Shown piece after piece: positions 1 to 9,283 of a stretch of 64,000 nucleotides of DNA. The stretch's first letter is position 1, and the number at the start of each line of letters is the position of its first letter. Below the pieces are notes generated by a model. The model saw only the letters and a list, made by a program, of their open reading frames with translations, was not told the origin of the DNA and did no database searches. Both the position numbers and the translations under genes were made by a program. Source of the stretch: Achatina immaculata (Eukaryota; Mollusca; Gastropoda; Stylommatophora; Achatinidae); the NCBI GenBank assembly GCA_009760885.1, contig CM019704.1, positions 12,112,303 through 12,176,302 on the forward strand. Reading direction: 5' to 3'.

Positions 1-488
1 AAGTTCAGTGTTAATCGTTACTGCGTTTCAATGTATAAACTAGGAAAAATGTAGGAATAGCTTTATTACTTAACGACTACGTTTCGATGTGAGCCTTAAT
101 CATACAAAAACATACAGGACGAAGAAATAGAGAGAGGAGATAAAGTATAGATTCACATGAATACTATTAAAAAGAAAAAAATATAAAAATTAAATAGAAC
201 ACTTAGCTGTAAAATTAAGGTGTGGCTTGTCCGGAGGTGTGTGTCAGGAATGGATTTAGTAGGACGTGGAGATTGTTTAAATGGAGACCTGTGATATGTG
301 GGTTGTAACTGGGGGTGGTGGACGGGGAACCGGGGAGGGAAGAGAGAGTGATACAATGTTGATTTAGCCAGGAGAAGTTGAAATAGACGGTTAGGAAAGA
401 GGGGTTGCAAAGTGAAGCTGTGAGGAGGTTTGACAAGTAAGAAGGGATGTAGCTTAGTGGAGAGGTGCTATAATGATTGAAGAGAATG
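1..488. other. No gene recognised
   Basis: The short open frames here have no motif I recognise, and I see no repeat structure. Positions 153-440 read as a low-complexity purine-rich strand. Confidence 0.5.
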
Positions 489-862
489 TTAAATGTAGCT
501 GAACAGCGAGTTTAACCCATGTGGCTCCAGCGTCCCATAATTTTGAATGCAGCGTTTCTCAAACGTCAGGCGGTTTGTGTCATCTCCGTGACATTGCTTG
601 ATGGCTGTTACCAGAAAATCAGATTTGCCTCTGTGATTTGGGGCGATTGAAATGATTTGGGACTGGTTTCGAAGCATGCTGGGCGATGTCATACAGATGT
701 TTTTGCATGCGGTCCCCTAATCTGAGTCCAGTGTCACCAATATACGTTATCCTGTATCTTTTTCAAACGATGACATATATCATGTTACTGGACTCGCATG
801 TGAATCCCTCATGAAGAGTGAGGATGGTTTTGGGAAATGTGATCGTTTTCGTTTCCCAGACT
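489..862 (-). pseudogene. Penelope-like element GIY-YIG endonuclease, C-terminal remnant
   Basis: On the minus strand one frame reads a cysteine-bearing lead-in, then NMIYVIV, then TYIGDTGLRLGDRMQKHL and SKPVPNHFN. The next frame carries the terminal block EKRCIQNYGTLEPHGLNS and a stop at 489. YVIV followed about ten residues later by YIGDTG is the GIY-YIG nuclease signature. The order (YIG, RLGDR, HL, KPV..HFN, GTL.PHGLN) is what I know from the endonuclease tail of Penelope-like retroelements, which nicks DNA for target-primed reverse transcription. It is dead: a TGA stop falls three codons after MIYVIV (just after YVIV), and a frameshift near 630 separates the two blocks. No Penelope-type RT is visible upstream, because LINE A abuts at about 862. 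A GIY-YIG domain from another element type is the main alternative. Confidence 0.72.
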
Positions 863-999
863 ACCGATTAAGTATTTCTTGGAATTTTCAGGCCATCTTT
901 GCTTTTGGTCTTTACTTGATGTTAATAGGCTTCCAGTTTTGCTAAGGATTGATCTTTCTTTAGAAGTAATAGTACCTGTTAGCCTATTTTGTTATTTTC

Positions 1000-1786
1000 T
1001 CTGTTTTTCAATATGTTCTTCAAGTATTATTCTTACAGTAAAGATCTTGTCGAGACAGCTTCTCCCTTTTCGAAATCTTGCTTGCTCTTCTCTCATTGCG
1101 GTATCCACTATATCTTTATGTCCATTCAAAATGACCTTGCAAAATACTTTTGACACAACTGATATTAAGGTTACTCCTCTCCAATTGTTACAGTCACTAA
1201 GGTTGCCTTTTTTTGGTATTTTAACAATGATTCCTTTTTTCCATTTAGAAGGGACGTTTTTTTCTGTTCAAATCTTATTAAACATTCTCTGTACTTGTCT
1301 TTTGTTGTCACTGCTGATAGCTTTTTAATATTTCGGGTATTATTTTATCTTCACCTGCAGCTTTGTTGTTAGCCATTAAATTCACTGCTGTTTCAATTTC
1401 ATGCAATGTAATTTCATCTAGGTTGACATTTAGTTGTGGGGCTGGTAAGTCGGTTTCAAGGTTTAACAATTCTTTTGGGTGTGGTCGATTAAGTATTTCT
1501 TGGAAGTGTCCAGACCATCTTTGCTTTTGGTTTTACTTGATGTTAATAGGGTTCCAGTTTTGTTAAGGATTGGTCTTTCTTTAAATGTAATAGTACCCGT
1601 TAACCTCTTTTGTGTGTTATATAAAGTTTTGCTGTCTCCTGTTTTTGCTGCTTTCTCTGCCTCTTTCGCCATATTGTCTATGTATTCTCTTTTATCCCTT
1701 CTAGCTGAACCTGTTATTTTGTTGTATATTTCTTTGTATGTTGCTTTTGCCAGATCTTTTCCAAGATCTGTTTTTACATTCAACAT
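1000..1786 (-). pseudogene. LINE A linker and RT finger region, degenerate
   Basis: The best-preserved stretch (1463-1786) is a lysine-rich linker with KEAEKAAKTGDSKTLYNTQK, followed by FKERPILNKTG. Downstream on the minus strand come ETAVNLMANNKAAGEDKI (start of the RT domain), an NWRGVTL block, and AMREEQ..FRKGRSC. These are the RT blocks that precede the first catalytic aspartate in non-LTR retrotransposons. Several stops lie between 1200 and 1330, so nothing functional can be made. The catalytic FxDxxKAFD and YADD blocks never follow, because the sequence jumps back into linker at about 993. Confidence 0.65.
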
Positions 1787-2480
1787 GTCTAATTTGGCTG
1801 CTCGTCTTTCATGTATGTACTTCCATGCGTTTTCTGATATCCATGCTTTTCTATTTGTTTTTTTTTCAGTCCAGCGCTTGCTTTTGCTGCTGTGATTATG
1901 GCTGTGCTGTAAGAATTCTATAATTCATCTGTACCTATCTCCTCTACTTCACTGGGTGTTGTGGATGATTGGCAAGTTCCTGATTGAAATTAATGTTAGT
2001 ATTTCTTCTTGTAGACTGTGGCTGTTTATCTTTCTGTGTATTGATTTCTTGTGTTAGCTTTTCAGTTCTAGTTTTATTTTCCCCTATACACAGGTTGTGA
2101 TCACTGTTGACATCTGCACCCCTATATACCCTTACATCTATGAGAGATGTTCTGTATTGTTTTCTAATACAAAAATGATATATCTAGTTTCTAGTTCTAT
2201 CATCTGGAGATATCCACGTTGTTTTATGTATCTCTTTGTGTGGAAATATTGTGCCTCCAATGACCATGCCATCTCTTAGACACATTTCAATTAATCTTTC
2301 TTCGTTCTGATTAACCATGTCAGTTCCTTCTTTCCTCATTACTTTTTCAACGTCGGTGTTATCTTTCCCTACCTTAGCGTTGAAGTTCGACATAGCAATT
2401 ATGATGTCATGTTTAGGGACTGTTGATGATTTGTTGTAATTGGTGTCACAAATCATCTTTCACGTCATCATCTGCATCGT

Positions 2481-2492
2481 TCGTGGGTGCAT
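2481..2492. repeat. Target-site duplication of A' (left)
   Basis: TCGTGGGTGCAT is repeated exactly at 2653-2664 and brackets the nested A' fragment inside the LINE A endonuclease. Confidence 0.9.
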
Positions 2493-2652
2493 CTCTCTCT
2501 CTCTCTGAACCTTAAGTGCCCAGGGCACATGGGGCTTCCGCAAGGGTTTTCCACAAATGCCTGTCCTTTGCCTTTTTTTCTGCTCTTCCCCAGGTGAGCC
2601 CTCTATTGCTCAACATCCTTTCTGTTGTTCTCCATGTCTCTTTTGGTCTTTC
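2493..2652 (-). mobile_element. A' fragment: 5'-truncated LINE 3' end with AG tail, nested in LINE A
   Basis: A 160-bp insert encodes, on the minus strand, the very end of a LINE ORF (KAKDRHLWKTLAEAPCALGT) followed by an (AG)n tail. It is flanked by an exact 12-bp duplication, TCGTGGGTGCAT, at 2481-2492 and 2653-2664. It matches the 3' part of the copy at 3944-4214. The DR.LW....APCA ending is typical of the C-terminal domain of RTE-like ORFs. Confidence 0.88.
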
Positions 2653-3237
2653 TCGTGGGTGCATAACACTGTATTATTGTCATTCTTCTATGTCTTAGGT
2701 TGTATCGTGCTCTTATTATACAACTGTTCACTGGCTCCCATTCTACAAGGCTCTTTGCTGCTGCGTTTGACATAATAATACCTACCCCATCTCGAAGTTT
2801 TCCATCATTTCTGCCTGAATGTATTATTAACTTACCGTTTTCCGCCGATCTTTTACCTGCTTCTGGCCATCTCATTTCACTGATGCCTATTACGTCTAGG
2901 TGGTATCCCTCCATTTCTTTGATGACCTGAGTAGTTTTTGTTGGTGCTGCCATCGTTCTTACATTCCAAAATCCAATCTTTGTCACATGATTGATGCAGA
3001 AGAATGAGCTCTTCTGAGTTAGCATCCCTGATGCTCGGTTGGTTTCTTTGCGAGTTTCCGTAACGATATCTTTTTTTCACATCTAGAGTCGCCTCTAGAT
3101 AGGTCCCAGGATAAGGTTGTTAGCCTTATGCCCAACTCCCGGTACATGATATGTGACAGATCAAGCGGAATTCAGTTGATTTCTGCGTGCCGGTGAGAGC
3201 GTTAAAAAACGTCCGCCATCTTGCACGTCACGTCGAA

Positions 3238-3238
3238 G

Positions 3239-3278
<40 letters not shown>
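3238..3278. repeat. A-run followed by TA microsatellite
   Basis: About 19 A residues, then (TA)n, at the 5' boundary of LINE A. It may be the tail of another decayed element. Confidence 0.9.
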
Positions 3279-3919
3279 GTTGATTCATGATGATTAATGT
3301 TCTCTGAATGGCACAGAGGATGCCATCATGGTGTTAATTTCATGTGATCTTCATAAAGCTGAGAGGAGAGCAGAAAACCAGAGGATAAGGCAGGGAGCTA
3401 ATTTCATCTCGTCTAGTTAGCGCTACGGACTTCGCTTTGTTTGATTCAAATGTACTGTGGATTATATGACGTGTCGTAAGCATACTGTGCTGTTGGATTA
3501 TATGACGTGTCGTACGCATACTGTGCTGTTGGATTATCGTCATTTTCGTCGCGCGTGAAGATTTCGCTGAGTTGAGTCTTGTCACATTTGGATTGGCACA
3601 CCTAGGTCCATCATATGTTATTTAGTGCGTTGGTACAAAGTGGAATATGTTATTCAGTGCACTGGCACAAGAAATTTTATGTGAGATGGGAGAATGGAGA
3701 ATTCATGGCAGCGGCGGCTGAATGTATTACCAGTGCATCGGCACAATATTGAGATATATATATACTTGCTTAGTAGGGCCAGAGGAGCTCAAGCCAATCT
3801 GGTCCATGGATTTAGTTGATTCTGAGTTAGAGATAATACATTGTATTGATGCCATGGCTTGTTGTTATCATGATGACACATGTTGATGTCCTGTGTTGTA
3901 ATGTCTGTGTTGGTGTCAC
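3279..3919. other. No gene; short 35-bp tandem repeat at 3457-3538
   Basis: GGATTATATGACGTGTCGTA recurs with a 35-bp period (two full units and a partial third). I see nothing else in this stretch. Confidence 0.6.
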
Positions 3920-3922
3920 TAT

Positions 3923-4214
3923 GATATATATATATATATATATCTGAACCTTAAGTGCCCAGGGCACATGGGGCTTCCGCAAGGGTTTTCCACAAATGCC
4001 TGTCCTTTGCCTTTTTTTCTGCTCTTGCCCAGGTGAGCCCTCTATTGCTCAACATCCTCTCTGTTGTTCTTCTCCATGTCTCTTTTGGTCTACCCTTACT
4101 TCTGTTCCCCTGTGGTGTCCATCTTAGTGCTGTTTTTTGGTAGTGAGTTATCAGTCATTCCGAACACATGTCCCAACTATCGCCAGCGTCTTTCCTCAAT
4201 AATTACTGATATAT
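3923..4214 (-). mobile_element. A' fragment: LINE C-terminus with TA tail
   Basis: The minus strand encodes a longer version of the 2493-2652 scrap: an ERRWR-LGHVFGMTDNSLPK block, GRPKETWRRTTERMLSN, and ending RHLWKTLAEAPCALGT. The RR.R.LGH / GRP..TWRR / DR.LW order is the C-terminal region shared by RTE-like ORFs. The tail is (TA)n (3923-3943), whereas its sister copy ends in (AG)n. TATGATATATATA occurs on both sides (3920-3932, 4215-4227) and may be the target duplication, though it is low in complexity. A stop lies inside the LGH block and a frameshift follows TTGEQK. Confidence 0.8.
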
Positions 4215-4227
4215 TATGATATATATA

Positions 4228-4499
4228 GAGTGTTAATAAATAGATGTAAATTGATTTGCTGATTTAGTAATGTGTATTTTATATTGATGTGATGTATGAA
4301 TGTGTGTAAGATGCTGGATTAACTGGCATGAAGTGTTCTTGGAGGGGAGAATTTGGGTTGGCGGTCTTGGGGGTCGCGAGATCTTGGCCACTCAGTACGG
4401 TAATACATGCCAAGGGAATGCCTGAAACAGCTGGGTTGATCTGTTTCTTCCCAATTATCCATAAAATGTAGATTTAGCGCTAGCTCAGTTTACAAAGGA
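4228..4499. other. No gene seen
   Basis: AT-rich sequence without recognisable coding potential or repeats. Confidence 0.45.
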
Positions 4500-4665
4500 A
4501 CTAAAGAATGAAGAAATGAATGAGCGAAGGAACGAAAGAATGAAGGAATGAATGAGCTAAAGAAGGAATGAATGAGCGAATGAAGGAAAGAATGAAGGAA
4601 TGAATGAGCGAAGAAATGAGAGAATGAAGAAATGAATGAGCAAAGGAACGAAGGAATGAAATTTT
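4500..4665. repeat. Imperfect GAAT/GAAG-rich minisatellite
   Basis: Degenerate units of the form GAATGAATGAGCGAAGGAA repeat across the interval. The tetranucleotide base resembles the AATG tails of LINE D, but no LINE end is attached. Confidence 0.8.
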
Positions 4666-5104
4666 CAAAGGGTTAAGAACTGGGCACACAGGCCCGTCTA
4701 ACATTCTGCCCTTCATCATACAGCTTCACTCAGTCACGGTCATTCAGCATTTGTTAATGAGCATAATAATCACGAAGACACAATTAAATGATTACATAAG
4801 TAAATAATAAACTTATCTCATGTCCATACACTCCACACTCTGATGTATGTAACTACATGAAATATACTTACATTCTTACATTCATTCTAAACTAACAAGA
4901 AAACTAACAAGAAAATAAGAGAAGTACCACACACAATGTAAAGAAACTCAAAAAGTTATTCGCCAACAAAAACGACAATACATGAAAGACAGGGTAAGTG
5001 AGATGCAGGCATGCATTCAAAATAAGAAAAGAAAGGAATTCTATAAATAGCTGGGAACAGTAAAGCAAAGGTATAAACAACCTCTGCAGAGCTTGAAGGA
5101 TAAT
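4666..5104. other. No gene seen; AT-rich
   Basis: Many short AT-rich stretches. No protein motif on either strand. Confidence 0.45.
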
Positions 5105-5156
5105 AATGGAAACATGATAAATCTTATATCTTATATCCTTCCCGTGCCGTTAGACG

Positions 5157-5898
5157 TCACATAGGGCTCGCAAAGTAGTTCGCCAAATTTTTCCTGTCTT
5201 CGGCGAGTCTTTCAACCTCATCAAAGGATTTTATGCCTGTTAACTTGGCCTCTCTTAATAATGTCCTCTTCAGAGTTTCACGCGGTCTGCCCCTTTTTCT
5301 TCGGCCTGTTGTGTTCCACTTGATAGCTTGTTTTGGGATTCTCTGATCATTTCTTCTCATCAAGTGACCAACATATGTCCATCTCCTTTTCCTGATCACC
5401 CGTGAGACTGGTTGTTGTTCAGTCATCTGTCTTATCTCTGCATTGTTCTTGAATTCATTCCACTTGATGCCGAGTATTTTCCTTAGGCATTTGTTTTCAA
5501 AAGAGTCTAATTTCTTTTCTATTTCTTTAGTTGTTTTCCAGCTTTCGCATGCATAAATGAGGGTGGATATTACATTTGAATTGAATAGTCTTAACTTGGT
5601 TTTTGTGCTTATAACTTTTGAATTCCATATGTTCTCAAGATTCTTGAAGATTGATGCTGCTTTTGCAATTCTGATCCTAACTTCCTTTCTAGTGTCACCA
5701 TCCTGGTCTATGTAGCTGCCAAGGTATGCAAATTGATTGACTTCTTCAATATCTGTCCCTTCTATGTGTATTTTTCCATTTTGATTGATTGGAATTTTCA
5801 TTATTTTTGTTTTGTCCTTGTTAATTTCAAGTCCTATTTTGCTAGCCATTGAAGACAGGCTATTTGTTTTTTCTTGCATGGAATTCACATTGTTACTG
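5157..5898 (-). pseudogene. LINE G RT thumb and C-terminal domain
   Basis: Open for about 245 residues on the minus strand. Blocks in order: MQEKTNSLSSMASKIGLEIN, DKTKIMKIPIN (the K-T.xM segment after the RT palm), VNQFAYLGSYID, TKLRLFNSNVI, LIYACESWK, NKCLRKILGIKW, EIRQMTEQQPV, KRRWTYVGHLMRRNDQRIPK and RRKRGRPRETLKRTLL, ending shortly after LAEDRKNLANY with a stop at the interval end. This is the region from RT block 7 to the end of the ORF. The frame stays open into the inverted neighbour, but that extension is antisense to the palm segment, so its first 145 or so residues are an artefact. Confidence 0.85.
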
Positions 5899-6361
5899 AA
5901 TTTCATAGATTTTAAGAAGGCATTTGATAGCATACACAGAGATTCATTATGGAGAATTTTATGTCTATATGGAATACCATCTAAAATTGTCAACATCATT
6001 AAGGACTTATACAATGGATATGGTTGTGCAGTCAAGACAGAAGAAGGGATGAGTGAATGGTTCCAGATTGAAACAGGCGTGAAACAAGGATGTATACTGT
6101 CTCCTTTACTTTTTGGGATTACAATAGACTTCATAATGACAAAATGCTGCACAGGTAACACAGGTATTGACTGGGTACATGGGACCCAACTAGAAGATCT
6201 TGATTTTGCTGATGACATAACTCTTATCAGTAATAATGTGAATTCCATGCAAGAAAAAACAAATAGCCTATCTTCACTGGCTAGCAAAATAGGACTTGAA
6301 ATTAACAAGGACAAAACAAAAATAATGAAAATTCCCATCAATCAAAATGGAAAAATACACA
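5899..6361 (+). pseudogene. LINE G RT palm, inverted segment
   Basis: The plus strand reads NFIDFKKAFDSIHRDSLWR (first catalytic Asp block), YGIPSKIVNIIKDLYNGYGC, TGVKQGCILSPLLFGITIDF and LDFADDITLISNN (FADD in place of YADD), then the shared MQEKTNSLSSLASKIGLEIN block. These are RT blocks 3 to 7 with catalytic aspartates intact. The segment is open, but lies opposite to the rest of its own element and lacks the RT fingers and endonuclease. Confidence 0.88.
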
Positions 6362-6401
6362 CTGTATATAAAAATATACACTGTTGTATTTCCCAAGAAT
6401 A

Positions 6402-7562
6402 GTTATGCTTGAACAGAATAATCGATTCATCATGAACGACGTTAATGGATGTTCCTCTGGAACAGCCTCGTCCGGTAGGGCAGCTCACGGGCCACAGGTG
6501 AGGCCAGATCGTCATCAAGCTACTGGTGGCAAAATTAACAAGTTCAAAATAGCAACATGGAATGTTAGAACTTTATTCCAGGCTGGAAAATTAGAAAATA
6601 TAAAGATGGAAATGGAAAGGATGAAGATCAACATATTAGGAATGAGTGAAGTTAGATAGACAGGTGCAGGGAAGATAAAATCAGATAAATATACAATAAT
6701 ATATTCAGGAAGTGAGAAACATGAACGAGGAGTAGGAATTATATTTGATGAACAAACGGCAAGGACAATTGTAGGATATTTGAACATCTCGGACAGAGTC
6801 CTGCTAGCCCAACTGAAAGGACAACCAATAAACATAAATATTATACAAGTGCACGCTCTAACATATGAAAGCTCTGAAAAAGATGTACAGATATTTTATA
6901 ATGACACAGAGACAGCACTAAAACACACAAAGTCACATGAAGTTACCATAGTCACGGGAGATTTTAATGCCAAAGTTGCTAAAGGAAGAACTTCAGACAT
7001 CATTGGTGACTATGGACTGGGGGAAAGGAATGACAGAGGTTATAAATTAATTGAATGGGCAAGAATACACAGCATGGTTGTAGGAAACACCTGGTTTAAA
7101 CAACATCCCTGAAGACTGGCAACGTGGTGCAGCCCAGACAAAAAGACTTTTAACCAGATAGACTTCATATTAATCAACAAACGATTCCACAATGCATTAC
7201 TGACAACAAAAACCATGCCAGGAGCTGACTGCAATAGTGACCATGATCCACTCTGTGGAAAAGTTAGAATAAAGCTAAAGAAAGCAGGCACAAAAGCGAG
7301 AAAAATCAAACTGAATACAGAACTTCTTAAAAATGACCAAGAACTGCGAGAACAATACAAAGTTTTTATAACAAATAGATACAATGCAATAGCAAAGATA
7401 AATAGTATAGATGAACAATGGGAAATGTTAAGAGATTCTATACACCAAACTGTTAAGGAGATAATACCACCAAATAAAGAAGCCTCTAAAAATAAATGGA
7501 TGACAGACGACATCTTAGGACCGATGGACAAGAGGAGAAGGAGTAAAAATAACGAAGAAAAA

Positions 7563-7565
<3 letters not shown>
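6402..7565 (+). pseudogene. LINE B copy 1 endonuclease and linker
   Basis: The Met at 6402 (MLEQNNRFIMNDVNG) is preferred because the same Met-Leu-x-Gln-x-Asn-Arg-Phe lead-in is seen at the B copies at 33881 and 54660. Blocks: KIATWNVRTLFQAGKLE, NILGMSEVR, GVGIIFDEQT, EVTIVTGDFNAKV, NDRGYKLIEWA, FNQIDFILINKRF, and GADCNSDHDPLCGKVRIKLK with the catalytic SDH. This is the AP-like endonuclease that nicks target DNA, followed by a lysine-rich linker to KRRRSKNNEEKY, where LINE C is inserted. Two in-frame stops (6657, 7110) inactivate it. Confidence 0.88.

Positions 7566-7648
<83 letters not shown>
7563..7648. repeat. CTAT tetranucleotide microsatellite (LINE C tail)
   Basis: About 21 tandem CTAT units directly adjoin the LINE C stop codon. 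On the element strand this is an ATAG tail. Confidence 0.97.
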
Positions 7649-7649
<1 letters not shown>

Positions 7650-8804
7650 GCCTCTGACCCCTCGTGGAGCATAGGCCGCCAACAAGAGCTCGCCAGGCAG
7701 TTCGGTCCTGGGCCACTCTTTCCAACTGTCTCCATGTCTGGTTCATTATTTTGATGTCCGTATCCAGACTTCGGCGCCAGGAGTTCCTAGGTCTCCCTCT
7801 CCCCCTTTTACCCTGTGGGTTCCATGTTAGGGCTTGCCTTGTAGTGCTGGATGTGGATTTCCGTAGGGTGTGTCCGATCCATCCCCATCTTCTTCGTAGG
7901 ATGTCGTCTTCCACTGGTTGCTGGCCTGTTCGCTGCTGCAGTTCTTGGTTACTTATGGTATCTGGCCATCGTATTTGTAGAATCCTTCTAAGGCATGTGT
8001 TAATAAATGTCTGGATTCGTTTCATGATCGTAACAGTAGTTCTCCACGTTTCTGAACCGTATAGCAGAATGGGCTTTATCATGGTGTTAAATACTCTGAT
8101 CTTCAATTTATTTGACAAGGCTGAAGTTCCCCATATTTTCTTCATCTGATGGAATTTTACTCTTGCCTTGCCCATTCTTGCTTTTACATCAGCTTCTGTT
8201 CCTCCCTGCTTGTCTATCACACTTCCCAGATAAGTAAACTTTTCAACCTCTTCCAGTTCCTCTCCTTCCAATATAATGGACCTCATTTACTCTAAGAACT
8301 TTACTCTTTCCCTTGTGGATGGTAAGGCCTAGTCTTGAAGAATTTTCTGCCACTAATATGGTTTTCTCTTGCATCTGTTGCTTAGTCTGGGAGAGAAGTG
8401 CCAGGTCGTCAGCAAAGTCTAGGTCGTCAAGTTGAGTCCAGAGCGTCCACTGAATACCATTTCTCCTATTTTCTGTTGATTTTCTCATAATCCAGTCTAT
8501 AGCCAGGATAAATAGAAATGGTGACAGTAGGCATCCCTGTCTCACTCCGGTGTTAACTTGAAAGGCATCTGTTAGTTGTTGTCCATGGATTACCCTACAT
8601 GTCATCCCTTCATAGGAGTTTTTAATGATGGTGGTAATCTTCTCCGGTACTCCGTAGTGTCTCAACAGCTTCCATAGGGTCTGTCTATCGACGCTGTCGA
8701 AAGCCTTCTCATAGTCAATAAAATTGACACAGAGGGGTGAGTTCCACTCCAGTGATTGTTCTACGATGATACGTAATGTTGCTATTTGGTCTGTACAGGA
8801 TCTC
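7566..8804 (-). mobile_element. LINE C: 5'-truncated, ATAG tail, nested in LINE B
   Basis: This 1.24-kb insert reads on the minus strand, from just upstream of the RT palm to the end of the ORF, then a (ATAG)n tail (plus-strand CTAT repeats, 7563-7648). It is flanked by the exact 11-bp repeat AAGAAAAATAT (7555-7565 and 8805-8815). Removing the insert and one repeat restores the LINE B linker frame (..NNEEKY then KINKEIRSKC..), which matches the uninterrupted copies at 32515-33273 and 51911-52225. C therefore inserted after B. Confidence 0.95.
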
Positions 8805-8806
8805 AA
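7651..8806 (-). pseudogene. LINE C reverse transcriptase and C-terminal domain
   Basis: Two overlapping minus-strand frames. The first (8243-8806) has CVNFIDYEKAFDSVDRQ, YGVPEKITTIIKNSYEGMTC, TGVRQGCLLSPFLFILAIDW and LDDLDFADDLALLSQ (FADD). The second (7642-8286) has [100 protein letters not shown], and ends [20 protein letters not shown] single frameshift near 8280 separates palm from thumb. Otherwise it is well preserved, suggesting a younger insertion than its host B. The RT fingers and endonuclease are lost to 5' truncation. Confidence 0.92.
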
Positions 8807-9283
8807 GAAAAATATACCAAGATAAATAAAGAAATAAGAAGCAAATGCAGAGAAGCAAAAGAAGTGTGGTTAAATGAGCAGTGCAGACAGATAGAGGACT
8901 CTCATAATAAAGACAGCAAAAACATGCACAAACGAATTAGTGAACTCACAGGCAGGAAGACAAAATATACCACAGGATGCCTGAAATCGAAAGAAGGTAA
9001 AACGTTAATGGGAAAAGAAGACACTGTGAACAGGTGGACAGAATATATCGGTGAGCTATATGGAGGAGAAAGACCAGAATTAACACCAGATACTGAAAAC
9101 TGTGAGGGACCACCAATACTTGAAGATGAAATCATAGATGCCATCAAACACATGAAGAAAGGAAAAGCGACTGGGCCTGATAATATAACAATAGAAGAAA
9201 TAGAGGCACTAGAGGAGACAGGAATAAAAATAATAACCAAGTTACTGAATGACATTTACAACAATGGTTATATACCCACGTGA
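8806..9283 (+). pseudogene. LINE B copy 1 linker, downstream part, to RT block 0
   Basis: Continues the linker after the LINE C insertion: REAKEVWLNEQCRQIEDSHN, HKRISELTGRKTKYTTGC, then GELYGGERPELTPDTENC, and AIKHMKKGKATGPDNITIEE, which is the first RT block (K.GKA.GPD). It ends in the +1 frameshift at about 9280 (NNGYIPT then stop). The other copies read through here into DLIKST. Confidence 0.88.

Larger units (their letters stand above)
2185..3025 (-). pseudogene. LINE A AP-type endonuclease, interrupted
   Basis: The N-terminal half (to about 2665) contains IGFWNVRTM, DVIGISEMRW and DGVGIIMS, then MTIIQCYAPT. The C-terminal half (2185-2456) contains HDIIIAMSNFNAKVG, NEERLIEMCLRDGMVIGGT and TTWISPDDRTRN. 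These are the blocks of the apurinic-endonuclease-like domain that nicks target DNA. The usual GDFNAKVG appears here as MSNFNAKVG, so the conserved aspartate is lost. The two halves are separated by a 160-bp nested insertion plus its target-site duplication, and the terminal SDH block is not found. Confidence 0.75.
862..3240 (-). mobile_element. LINE A: RTE-like non-LTR retrotransposon, scrambled and 3'-truncated
   Basis: Read on the minus strand: a 5' leader (about 3081-3235), an AP-endonuclease (2185-3025), an endonuclease-RT linker (1463-1786) and the start of the RT fingers (about 1000-1460). No YADD motif is present, so the palm and 3' end are missing. The endonuclease is split by a nested A' fragment (2493-2652). 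A copy of linker sequence (862-992) sits after the first RT blocks, out of order. The leader is bounded on its 5' side by an A-run and TA-run (3238-3278). Stops are frequent in the RT part. The RTE-like assignment rests on the WNVRT/GISEMRW endonuclease style and is approximate. Confidence 0.75.
5105..6361 (-). mobile_element. LINE G: 5'-truncated copy with internal 5' inversion
   Basis: The 3' part (5105-5898) reads on the minus strand: RT thumb and C-terminal domain, then a tail of ATATAAG-type repeats. The more 5' part (5899-6361) lies in the opposite orientation and carries the RT palm. The two parts overlap by a 134-bp stretch present in both orientations (5765-5898 and 6228-6361). An inverted 5' segment with a small overlap is the expected outcome of twin priming during LINE integration. 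The family's 3' end reappears at about 16776-16850. Confidence 0.85.

Noticed and set aside
5899..6341. N-terminal extension of the 394-codon minus-strand frame
   Set aside because: It is the antisense of the inverted RT palm segment of LINE G; only the part from 5898 downward is LINE coding sequence.
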